From IMG/VR virus record IMGVR_UViG_3300020182_000099, positions 1-34,781 of that record: 34,781 bases of DNA; one strand, 5' to 3'. Positions within the stretch are counted from its first letter, which is position 1; each line of letters starts with the position of its first letter. The DNA comes from a virus. The translations under genes were made by a program, and so were the position numbers. Below, piece by piece: positions 22,065 to 27,949 of the stretch. The notes under the pieces were generated by a model, which saw only the letters and a list, made by a program, of their open reading frames with translations, ran no database searches and was not told where the DNA came from.

Positions 22065-22117
22065 AAGGCCTTGTGCGGCCTTATAGATGGAAAACCTTGT
22101 GCGCTGGAGGGGTTTCC
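22065..22117. repeat. Two neighbouring hairpins sharing a CCTTGTGCG segment
   Basis: AAGGCC-TTGTGC-GGCCTT (22065-22082) is a 6-bp stem. The next inverted pair, GGAAAACC...GGTTTCC (22089-22117), is imperfect. Both place CCTTGTGCG at the start of the loop. The purpose is unknown; no gene covers it. Confidence 0.45.
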
Positions 22118-22118
22118 G

Positions 22119-22143
22119 GCTTGCCTTGCTTGCCTTGCTTGCC
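22119..22143. repeat. Second 9-nt repeat tract (CTTGCCTTG)
   Basis: Nearly three copies of CTTGCCTTG in tandem, with the same 9-nt period as the tract at 21905-22019 and a related sequence. Non-coding. Confidence 0.75.
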
Positions 22144-22161
22144 AGACTTATGAGTAGATAC

Positions 22162-22187
22162 AAAAAAAGCGCACGCTTTCACGTGCA
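22162..22187 (-). terminator. Rho-independent terminator after the 44-aa gene
   Basis: GCACG (22171-22175) and CGTGC (22182-22186) enclose a 6-nt loop. On the minus strand the stem is followed by GC and seven T. It lies 17 nt past the stop of the leftward 44-aa gene. Confidence 0.7.
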
Positions 22188-22203
22188 CCGATTTGTTTTA
22201 CTC

Positions 22204-22338
22204 TTATTTGCCCTCTGTGGCTTTTAACCTAGCATTTAAGGCCTTTACCTTTTCCGGTGTGTACCTTGCCCTTATGGCAGCACGTAGCTCGATCAATTGC
22301 CTATTGGACAAGTTTAAACCCTCAATAATTACATTCAT
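22204..22338 (-). CDS. Small basic helical protein (44 aa)
   Basis: The 44 codons start MNVIIEGLNLSNRQLIEL and end LNARLKATEGK. The protein is helical and basic, with no Cys. It has its own flanking terminators: a bidirectional one upstream (22361-22400) and a leftward one just downstream. That brackets it as a separate transcription unit or a read-through gene of the Gp88-like cassette. Clean coding potential and the exact terminator placement support it as real. Function unknown. Confidence 0.55.
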   Translation of the reverse strand: MNVIIEGLNLSNRQLIELRAAIRARYTPEKVKALNARLKATEGK

Positions 22339-22360
22339 ATTTACCCTTGTTTATTGTTAT

Positions 22361-22400
22361 AAAAAAAGCCGGCCTTTGACGGCCGGCCTTCTCTTTTTTT
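22361..22400. terminator. Bidirectional rho-independent terminator
   Basis: GCCGGCC (22368-22374) and GGCCGGC (22381-22387) form a 7-bp all-GC stem with loop TTTGAC. An A7 run on the left serves as T7 for leftward transcription, and a T-rich run on the right (22394-22400) serves rightward. The stop of the leftward Gp88-like gene lies at its right edge. Confidence 0.85.
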
Positions 22401-23280
22401 AGTGGATACCGATACCGATCGCAACACCGGCGAAGTCTTTTGAGCCACAAGCGTGCCGGCCTTGTGGTAAACAATTGCCGCAATTACCGGGACAAGCGAA
22501 GGCCTTACTTTTTATTTGTTTGAGCTTTGCTAAAACATCTCGCCGGTATTCTTTAGACCCGGCCTTTGTCTTGTCTTGATATGCTCGTTTGCTTATATGC
22601 GCTTTATCGACTTTGACGGCTAAAAAATCACCGCGTACCACCGGCAAGCCTAGAAAAGCATTTGCAAGGCCAGTGCGCTCGTGCCGGCTGCCGGAAGATG
22701 CATTTGTAAGATAATTTGACGGCCATTTATAGCCGGTTGCATCAAGCTTTACGAATTCGAACCAGCTTTTAGAGTACCCATATACCTTAAGATCAGGCCG
22801 CGCTTTACATAGTTCCATAAACATTTTAAGCGTTGCAACGTCTTTAAAGTCACCGTCGACGAATAACCGAACGGTGCGGCCGGTCTTTAGGCTTAAAAAA
22901 GCCTTTTCTATTACTTCCGGTTTGAGTCGCATTAATAAGCTGTTTTGCAATTGTCTAAAGAAGGCAGCAGGATATCGCCAAGCGCGAAGCGAATAACAAA
23001 AGTTAACGCAATCACCTTTGCCGGGACAGTCCGCCAAAGCTAAAGAAGAAAAGGCCGCGAACGGTAATTTTTTATTTCCCTTTTCCGCGAATATTGAAAA
23101 AGGCGGAATTCCTGACAAATCACTTTCTAAATAAGAAAGCATTTTTTCCGCGTAATATTGCCAAGTCCCGCGCTTTTCTAAAGATTCCGGCGACTCATTT
23201 ATGCAATCAGTTAAAAGGCTTTTGATGGCCGTTATGTCATTGATTGCGCGGACTACGTTTATGCATTGTTTACGATTCAT
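22399..23280 (-). CDS. Gp88-like cysteine-cluster protein
   Basis: The 293-residue protein has ADCPGKGDCVNFCYSLRAWRYP at about residues 83-104. RLFVDGDFKD follows at 138-147 and DLKVYGYSKSWFEF at 163-176. A C-terminal cluster reads FACPGNCGNCLPQGRHACG, near 262-280. This order (CPG..C...CY.....Y, then a GDF motif, then Y.YSKSW, then more Cys) is that of the mycobacteriophage-type Gene 88 family, found in phages and plasmids, with unknown function. The clustered cysteines suggest an iron-sulfur or zinc centre. Base usage is richer in CCGG than neighbouring genes. It sits in a small cassette with its own terminator. A nucleic-acid-modifying role beside the TGT-like gene is speculation. Confidence 0.7.
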   Translation of the reverse strand: MNRKQCINVVRAINDITAIKSLLTDCINESPESLEKRGTWQYYAEKMLSYLESDLSGIPPFSIFAEKGNKKLPFAAFSSLALADCPGKGDCVNFCYSLRAWRYPAAFFRQLQNSLLMRLKPEVIEKAFLSLKTGRTVRLFVDGDFKDVATLKMFMELCKARPDLKVYGYSKSWFEFVKLDATGYKWPSNYLTNASSGSRHERTGLANAFLGLPVVRGDFLAVKVDKAHISKRAYQDKTKAGSKEYRRDVLAKLKQIKSKAFACPGNCGNCLPQGRHACGSKDFAGVAIGIGIH

Positions 23281-23326
23281 TATTAAAAGCGGTTTTACAG
23301 ATCCGCAAACTGATTTGATTTTAGAT

Positions 23327-23494
23327 TTACCCCAATAGAATTGCCGGCATAATAATTAATTCAGGGTTCTTTTGCCCATAATCTTTGCCATCAATTAGGT
23401 CACTGTAAGCCGGATATTTGATGTAGGTTTTTCCGTCAATAATTACAGTTTGCGCGTTTGCCTTTGCCTCTTTGTATGTTTTGTATGCTTTCAT
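23327..23494 (-). CDS. Small hypothetical protein (55 aa)
   Basis: Translation gives MKAYKTYKEAKANAQTVIID, then GKTYIKYPAYSDL, ending MPAILLG. This is a small alpha/beta pattern rich in Tyr and Lys. It is the first gene of the leftward Gp88-like cassette, about 50 nt upstream of it. I recall similar small proteins before Gp88-type genes in other phages, but cannot check. Function unknown. Confidence 0.55.
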   Translation of the reverse strand: MKAYKTYKEAKANAQTVIIDGKTYIKYPAYSDLIDGKDYGQKNPELIIMPAILLG

Positions 23495-23595
23495 ATTGTT
23501 TATTCTTTATTAGTTATAGTTAAGAGTGAGACGCTATCAATGCAGCTAAAACAAAGTAAGTCAAGTATATATTTAAAAAAGATTAAATTCCCTAT

Positions 23596-23610
23596 TTAGA
23601 ATCATTCTAA
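23596..23610. promoter_or_regulatory. 15-bp palindrome, operator-like
   Basis: TTAGAAT-C-ATTCTAA is perfect, with 7-bp arms. It lies about 100 nt upstream of the leftward 55-aa gene, near a weak TTGACT box on the minus strand at about 23570. Confidence 0.5.
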
Positions 23611-23672
23611 TTAAGAATCGTACCAGGTACGCACTTTTACCCGTCAAAGCCTTCCACTATATGCAAAGCCAT

Positions 23673-23719
23673 AGCCGGTGGAATAACAGCCGGGTGAATC
23701 AATTAATAGCCGGGTGAAT
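23673..23719. repeat. Iteron-like direct repeats AGCCGGGTGAAT
   Basis: Two identical 12-mers (23688-23699, 23708-23719) lie 20 nt apart, with a degenerate third (AGCCGGTGGAAT, 23673-23684). Further GGTGAAC and GATGAAC words follow at about 23790-23835. Non-coding; resembles initiator-binding iterons. Confidence 0.55.
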
Positions 23720-23877
23720 GCATCCCATCTCCACAAAACAAAAAAACCCTTCACGCAACCGGCGACCGGCAGTCAAGATCCGGCAGCACCAGGTGAACAC
23801 TTGTGCAGTAGTGAACGGATGAACAGGGGAGGAGGGGGTTGAGTTGAGTCGCGCCGTCAGTATATATATACATATAC

Positions 23878-23910
23878 AGCCCCTTAAAAAAATTACCCAC
23901 TCAAGGGGCT
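23878..23910. other. 8-bp stem-loop AGCCCCTT/AAGGGGCT
   Basis: The arms at 23878-23885 and 23903-23910 pair perfectly around a 17-nt A-rich loop. No T-tract follows on either strand, so it is a weak terminator at best. A TATATATA run lies immediately to the left. Confidence 0.5.
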
Positions 23911-24194
23911 TCTACCACGGACAGGAATCCAATAACATAGAAATCAACGTGAATTACCTTTAATCCTATGAAAGTTAGCAAACCAGAGCGCATTCATAGT
24001 TAATCCAATATCTTTTCACTGTGTACCATAAGATGTCAGTTTATGACTTCTCTTTTATGATTCCCTTTATTTTATATTCATTAAAGGAATTACGTTTAGG
24101 ACTTAACTGCCTTATGAAGTTGCTGCCTTATGGTACGCAGAGTATAACACGAAATCTGGGAATGTATACGTATATACTGAACTTTCTTTTATGT

Positions 24195-24209
24195 ATTAGC
24201 AATGCTAAT
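24195..24209. promoter_or_regulatory. 15-bp palindrome upstream of the packaging promoter
   Basis: ATTAGCA-A-TGCTAAT is a perfect palindrome with 7-bp arms. It ends 11 bp before the -35 box of the promoter at 24221-24249, a usual place for an activator or repressor site. Confidence 0.55.
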
Positions 24210-24220
24210 AGTATATTAAC

Positions 24221-24249
24221 TTGACAAGTAGTAAAACTAATGATAAGGT
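24221..24249 (+). promoter_or_regulatory. Promoter TTGACA-17-TAAGGT with TG extension; leaderless start
   Basis: A perfect TTGACA (24221-24226), exactly 17 bp, then TAAGGT (24244-24249) preceded by TGA. The ATG at 24256 lies 6 nt after the -10, so +1 should be the A of the start codon. No Shine-Dalgarno is possible on such a transcript. The -10 is weak, consistent with the palindrome 11 bp upstream being an activator site. Confidence 0.65.
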
Positions 24250-24255
24250 ACTGGT

Positions 24256-24840
24256 ATGGAAGATAGAGAAATGAATGCTACTGAGAAGGAGAAGGAGGCT
24301 TTGCTGAGCGAGATCCAGCAGAGTATCCACGAGGTGGCTAATGAGAAGCGGGGTTTAAAGCTCAAGTGCTTGAGCGTCTATGATCCCGCGAAGGTGGCTA
24401 AGTTGCTTTATCTGTACAGTACAGGGAGCAGCCAGACTAGGCTGGTACGTCACTATGGTTTCGAGCGAGATACTGTGATTAGTGTACTGGCGGACTACGC
24501 GGACCATATGGGGACTTTTAAGGAGTTAAGTGGTCGTATAGCGGCCAAGAACTATCTGAACCTCAGTAGCCTAGAGGAGGATTTAATCGATAAGGTACGC
24601 GATCGCTTGGAGAATGATCCGGAGATGGAGGTCGGGTTCAAGGACATCAAGGAGTTATCCATAGCTAAGTCCAATGCTTCCAGAGAGGCTATGACAGCTA
24701 GAGGGGAAGCTACGCATATTACAGAGGACCGAAAGGTGTACACACAGGATGACTACGAGGCGACTATAGCTGCTGCTAGGAAGAGGATCGAGCAGGCTAA
24801 GGTAGCTGATATAATAGAGATAGAGGAGGATGTCGGGTAA
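24256..24840 (+). CDS. Putative small terminase subunit / HTH DNA-binding protein
   Basis: The 194-residue charged, helical protein has a helix-turn-helix-like stretch at about residues 45-75 (VAKLLYLYSTGSSQTRLVRHYGFERDTVISVLADYADH). A coiled-coil middle (SSLEEDLIDKVRDRLENDPE) and an acidic tail (DIIEIEEDVG) follow. An HTH plus helical oligomerisation region at the start of a packaging operon, four small genes before the large terminase, is the usual position and build of a small terminase that recognises phage DNA. Transcription appears to start at its ATG. A transcriptional regulator is the alternative. Confidence 0.6.
   Translation: MEDREMNATEKEKEALLSEIQQSIHEVANEKRGLKLKCLSVYDPAKVAKLLYLYSTGSSQTRLVRHYGFERDTVISVLADYADHMGTFKELSGRIAAKNYLNLSSLEEDLIDKVRDRLENDPEMEVGFKDIKELSIAKSNASREAMTARGEATHITEDRKVYTQDDYEATIAAARKRIEQAKVADIIEIEEDVG
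24807..24815 (+). promoter_or_regulatory. Possible internal extended -10 (TGATATAAT)
   Basis: The same 9-mer as at 34234 occurs near the 3' end of the preceding gene, about 95 nt before the 24911 start. It overlaps coding sequence, so chance is possible. Confidence 0.3.
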
Positions 24841-24910
24841 ACGTACCTTTATCCGACACATCAACCCTATATGCTTACATTTTCTAATTACATAAACATT
24901 TCTTGATATT

Positions 24911-25138
24911 ATGAATAAACACCACGAAGCACAGAACGAATGGCAGCTGGTCACTGACCATTGGGTAGAGTTGACCCTTAAGAAGTATCACGACCGGGAC
25001 TCCGATGACCTCACTCAAGTCTTTATGCGTGGACCCTTTGCTGGCTGGAGCGAGCGTATGGTTCTAGAGTTAGCAATGAATATGGATAAAGCCAATAAGG
25101 ACGTACCCAGACATAAAGTAGATGAAGATAACAATTAA
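24911..25138 (+). CDS. Small hypothetical protein (75 aa)
   Basis: The product starts MNKHHEAQNEWQLVTDHW and carries WVELTLKKYHDRDSDDL and FAGWSERMVLELAMNM, a helical, charged small protein with an acidic end. A 70-nt A/T-rich gap precedes it with no hairpin. It overlaps the next gene by 17 nt. It belongs to the run of small genes before the large terminase. Not recognised. Confidence 0.55.
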   Translation: MNKHHEAQNEWQLVTDHWVELTLKKYHDRDSDDLTQVFMRGPFAGWSERMVLELAMNMDKANKDVPRHKVDEDNN

Positions 25139-25316
25139 TAGCAACGACGAGGAGGTATCAATTGATACTAAGCGCGATGACCTTACTGCTAATCAAGTAG
25201 CTGAGCTTATGTTTCGTATTAGCTTAGCTAATGGTTACCATCAACAAAACGTAGCTGAAGCATTCTATGAAGTCGGTAAAGCACAGATAGAACTGGAGGA
25301 ATACTTTGAGCACTAA
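25122..25316 (+). CDS. Small hypothetical protein (64 aa)
   Basis: The product starts MKITINSNDEEVSIDTKRDD and continues LTANQVAELMFRISLANGYH; beta start, helical end, acidic. It overlaps both neighbours (17 nt with the previous, 11 nt with the next). Coupled expression in the packaging operon. Function unknown. Confidence 0.55.
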   Translation: MKITINSNDEEVSIDTKRDDLTANQVAELMFRISLANGYHQQNVAEAFYEVGKAQIELEEYFEH

Positions 25317-25434
25317 AGGAAGCGGCCCCCGTAAGGGACACAACGCTGAGAAGCAGCGTAAGAACTACGACGATATTGATTGGTCCAAGAAACCCTTGGC
25401 TCCTAAAACCGAACAACCAAAGGGTAGCAAATGA
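25306..25434 (+). CDS. Small basic peptide (42 aa), TTG start
   Basis: A TTG at 25306 has an excellent Shine-Dalgarno (GGAGGA, 7 nt upstream) and opens a frame of 42 residues beginning STKGSGPRKGHNAEKQRKN after the initiator. It ends in ATGA, shared with the next start. The peptide is basic and Gly/Lys-rich. The ribosome site and overlap decide the unusual start. Confidence 0.55.
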   Translation: MSTKGSGPRKGHNAEKQRKNYDDIDWSKKPLAPKTEQPKGSK

Positions 25435-25697
25435 AGAATAAAACACCTGGAATTGATCCGGATATTGCTTTTAACCACGTCCGTCGAATGCTTGCAGATA
25501 TTTCGCCTAACTTTGCCTTTGTGGTAATGGATGAGGACGGGGATTTATTCTATGATTACACGAACTATCGTATTGGCAGAATGCTTATGACTGAGGCTTT
25601 GGATGATATGGACTCAGATTTCGGTGACTTTGACTGGGATAATTCAATTGAGGATGTCGAGGACGAGGACGACGACGACGAGGATTACATATTTTAA
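25431..25697 (+). CDS. Small protein with very acidic C-terminus (88 aa)
   Basis: The N-terminal 50 residues form a compact alpha/beta domain (AFNHVRRMLADISPNFAFVVMDEDGDLFYDYTNYRIGRMLM). The last ~30 residues are almost all Asp and Glu (EDVEDEDDDDEDYIF). Such acidic tails mimic DNA or hold metal or partner proteins. Directly before the large terminase, it may regulate packaging or inhibit a DNA-binding protein; this is inference. The start overlaps the preceding stop (ATGA). Confidence 0.6.
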   Translation: MKNKTPGIDPDIAFNHVRRMLADISPNFAFVVMDEDGDLFYDYTNYRIGRMLMTEALDDMDSDFGDFDWDNSIEDVEDEDDDDEDYIF

Positions 25698-25699
25698 GT

Positions 25700-27370
25700 A
25701 TGCTTGATTTCACAGAGCACCCAATCCTCAAGCCGCCCACGGACGAGGAGATTGTCCTTCTAGGAGAAGCTGACCCCAAGCTACTAGAGGAACTACACAG
25801 GGCGCACGAGGGTAGAATCCGAGCAGCTACGGATGATCCTATCCGCTATGGGTTCGACCTACCGGGCTGGGAGCGTATGTCGGATTCCTTCAGGGAGTAC
25901 AATGAGGTACTAGCACTAGGTGGGAATCGTAGTGGCAAAACAACGGGCTGTGCGAAGCGCATAATGGAAGCTGTGAGTTCTAACTTCGATGGACACATAG
26001 TATGCTTTTCTCAGAATGCGGATACTTCTATTAAGGTACAGCAGCCAGCTATCTGGGAGATGATGCCCAAGGAGTTCAGGAAGAAGACCAAGAGCATTGA
26101 CGGGTACATTAACTATTCAATGCAGAATGGCTTTACTGGGAGTTCGTTTGTATTCCCCGACACTAGGACGCGAGTGGACTTCAAGACTTATACACAGTTC
26201 AGTAATAACTCCACTATCCTTGAGGGTTTCGAGTTCGGGTTCAAGAAGGGTAGTATCAAGTCCGGGAATGAATCAAATATCGGAGCCTGGCTGGACGAGT
26301 ACCTAGGTGACGCTGCTTTGGTAAATACCCTACGGTTCCGCCTAGCTACACGGGATTCAAAGATGGTGATTGGGTTCACCCCGATTGACGGGTATACACC
26401 TTTTATATCTGACTATTTAAAGGGAGCAGAGACCCTTGAGACTAGACCTGCCGCCCTGTTACGGGGCAAGGAGGTTCCTACTAAGCAGTACAGTCCAAGC
26501 CGTGATGCGGCTGTGATCTACCTGCATTCGGACGAGAACCCATTCGGGGGTTACGAGCGAATTGCAAAGGATCTAGCCGGGCGACCAGAGGATGAGATAA
26601 AGGTCCGTGCGTACGGATTACCCGTGAAGTCAGCCAATGCTCTGCTCCCTTACTTTAATACTGAGGTAAACGTGCTCAATGAGAATCCAAACAAATACAA
26701 GATGACGTTCCCCGACATTTCCGATAAGTCGCAGTTCACCTGCTACCAGGTAGTTGACCCCGCTGGTGCAAGGAACTATACTTGTATCTGGGCTGGGGTT
26801 AACAAAGATGGCGAGGTATACATCCGCAGGGAGTGGCCGGACCGCAACACGTACGGCGAGTGGGCTATGTTCGGGGACCCGAAATGGAAGTACGGCCCAG
26901 CAGCCAAGAAGATTGGTCTAAATGTTGAGGGGTACTGCGAGTTATTTGAGGAGATTGAGGATGACCTAGGTATTGAGGTAATCGAGAGAATTGGGGACTC
27001 GCGTTTCTTTGCTAGAGAGAATGAGAACAATGACGATCTCTTTACATCATTTTATGACTTCGGTCTAAGCTTTTTACCATCCGACGGTAAGATGGAAGAA
27101 CAAGGCATCACAGCTCTGGATGACTGGTTTAACTACAATCCTAATGTAGACATTGACCAAGCCAATAGACCAAGATGCTACATTCACGAGGACTGCGGTA
27201 ATCTTATCGATAGCCTTATTAACTACAATGCAGGTGGTAAGCCAGAGGAAGCCCTAAAGGATTTCTTTGACGTTATACGCTATTTGCGGATGTCAAACGG
27301 TGGAGAAGGTCCTGACTTTCTTTCATCTAATGATATGATCACTACTAAACCCCGCAAGGGAGGATACTAA
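25700..27370 (+). CDS. terL: Terminase large subunit
   Basis: The 556-residue protein has an N-terminal ATPase. Walker A is GGNRSGKTT (about residues 74-82), Walker B with catalytic acid is NIGAWLDE (193-200), and the coupling motif is IGFTP (224-228). The C-terminal RNase H-like nuclease has VVDPAGAR (Asp near 353), IGDSR (Asp near 433) and DFFDVIRYLR (acidic residues near 521-524). It cuts and pumps phage DNA into the prohead through the portal. Length and motif order are complete. The start lies 2 nt after the preceding stop; the stop overlaps the next start. Confidence 0.97.
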   Translation: MLDFTEHPILKPPTDEEIVLLGEADPKLLEELHRAHEGRIRAATDDPIRYGFDLPGWERMSDSFREYNEVLALGGNRSGKTTGCAKRIMEAVSSNFDGHIVCFSQNADTSIKVQQPAIWEMMPKEFRKKTKSIDGYINYSMQNGFTGSSFVFPDTRTRVDFKTYTQFSNNSTILEGFEFGFKKGSIKSGNESNIGAWLDEYLGDAALVNTLRFRLATRDSKMVIGFTPIDGYTPFISDYLKGAETLETRPAALLRGKEVPTKQYSPSRDAAVIYLHSDENPFGGYERIAKDLAGRPEDEIKVRAYGLPVKSANALLPYFNTEVNVLNENPNKYKMTFPDISDKSQFTCYQVVDPAGARNYTCIWAGVNKDGEVYIRREWPDRNTYGEWAMFGDPKWKYGPAAKKIGLNVEGYCELFEEIEDDLGIEVIERIGDSRFFARENENNDDLFTSFYDFGLSFLPSDGKMEEQGITALDDWFNYNPNVDIDQANRPRCYIHEDCGNLIDSLINYNAGGKPEEALKDFFDVIRYLRMSNGGEGPDFLSSNDMITTKPRKGGY

Positions 27371-27744
27371 TGCCAAAGAAAAGATTAATAAAAATTGCAG
27401 AAGAACAAGAAGTTGAGTTCGATGAAGCCCTCAAGATAGCAACTGAAAAACTTCCGAGTGGCTCAGTAACCGGCAAGGGGAGAAATACTTGGGTAACCGA
27501 GGAGGGTGCAAAAATCCTAGAGGATTCATTTATGATTGCTGAGATTATCCCTAAGCACTTCACGGGAACTGTTATTGCGGAATGCCCTAACCCGAAGTAC
27601 AATGTTGTCTTCAGCAAAGAAATCGGTAAGAGAGCCAATGTGTTACTTCCCCGAAAGTGGCAAGGTAAGCTTATGAAAAAAATAATTACCTTTGAGGCTA
27701 TTGAGGATAACAAGGGTGTCAGCTATCGTTATGTCGGCAAATAA
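27370..27744 (+). CDS. Basic conserved hypothetical protein (124 aa)
   Basis: The N-terminus (MPKKRLIKIAEEQEVEFDEALKIATEKL) followed by VTGKGRNTWV resembles the small N-terminal helical domain of translation factor IF2 and some phage proteins with the same layout. The rest is beta-like and basic (KYNVVFSKEIGKRANVLLPRKWQGK). A nucleic-acid-binding accessory of packaging is plausible. It lies between terminase and portal genes and has a GGAGGAT ribosome site. Confidence 0.6.
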   Translation: MPKKRLIKIAEEQEVEFDEALKIATEKLPSGSVTGKGRNTWVTEEGAKILEDSFMIAEIIPKHFTGTVIAECPNPKYNVVFSKEIGKRANVLLPRKWQGKLMKKIITFEAIEDNKGVSYRYVGK

Positions 27745-27949
27745 AAACATAACCCTTGATAGGGATTGGTGCAGGGAGCAATCCGACAGATTCGCTAGTT
27801 GGGAAATACTTCGCAGGTATGTGCTGCACGAAAGTGGAGTATCAATGACAAATGGTGACCTATGTGATACAATAGGCGTATCATCGACTTACACTGTCCG
27901 ATTGCTTAAATCCATACAAAAACGACTCGCAGAAAAAAATGCTGAATGA
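27731..27949 (+). CDS. Small HTH-like protein (72 aa)
   Basis: I use the ATG at 27731 (MSANKNITLDRDW), which overlaps the previous gene by 14 nt. The segment MTNGDLCDTIGVSSTYTVRLLKSIQKRL at about residues 39-66 reads as a winged-helix or HTH unit. It overlaps the portal start by 11 nt. A small DNA-binding regulator or packaging accessory is possible. An extended -10 element lies inside it. Confidence 0.55.
   Translation: MSANKNITLDRDWCREQSDRFASWEILRRYVLHESGVSMTNGDLCDTIGVSSTYTVRLLKSIQKRLAEKNAE
27865..27873 (+). promoter_or_regulatory. Internal extended -10 (TGATACAAT) ahead of portal
   Basis: The 9-mer and its flank (TGATACAATAGgCGTAT) nearly match the element at 7449 (TGATACAATAGCGATAT). 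Expected +1 is near 27880, about 60 nt before the portal ATG. It lies within coding sequence. Confidence 0.45.

Larger units (their letters stand above)
23495..24255. other. Divergent control / possible origin region (no genes)
   Basis: This 760-bp gap separates the leftward and rightward arms. It holds two short palindromes (15 bp at 23596-23610; GTACCAGGTAC at 23620-23630), iteron-like repeats (23673-23719) and a TA-dinucleotide run (about 23857-23876). It also holds a large stem-loop (23878-23910), a long-range 10-bp inverted repeat (GTACCATAAG at 24023-24032, CTTATGGTAC at 24127-24136), a second 15-bp palindrome and the promoter for the first packaging gene. Such a mix is typical of a phage switch and/or replication origin. 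Confidence 0.6.

Noticed and set aside
21827-22153. 108-codon ORF rich in Pro, Leu, Cys on the plus strand
   Set aside because: It is a translation of the 9-nt pyrimidine repeat tract and runs through the minus-strand promoter; no natural protein pattern.
24021-24224. 67-codon rightward ORF with hydrophobic content in the control region
   Set aside because: It starts with GTG without a ribosome site and is AT-rich. It spans the long inverted repeat and operator-like palindrome, so chance coding is more likely.
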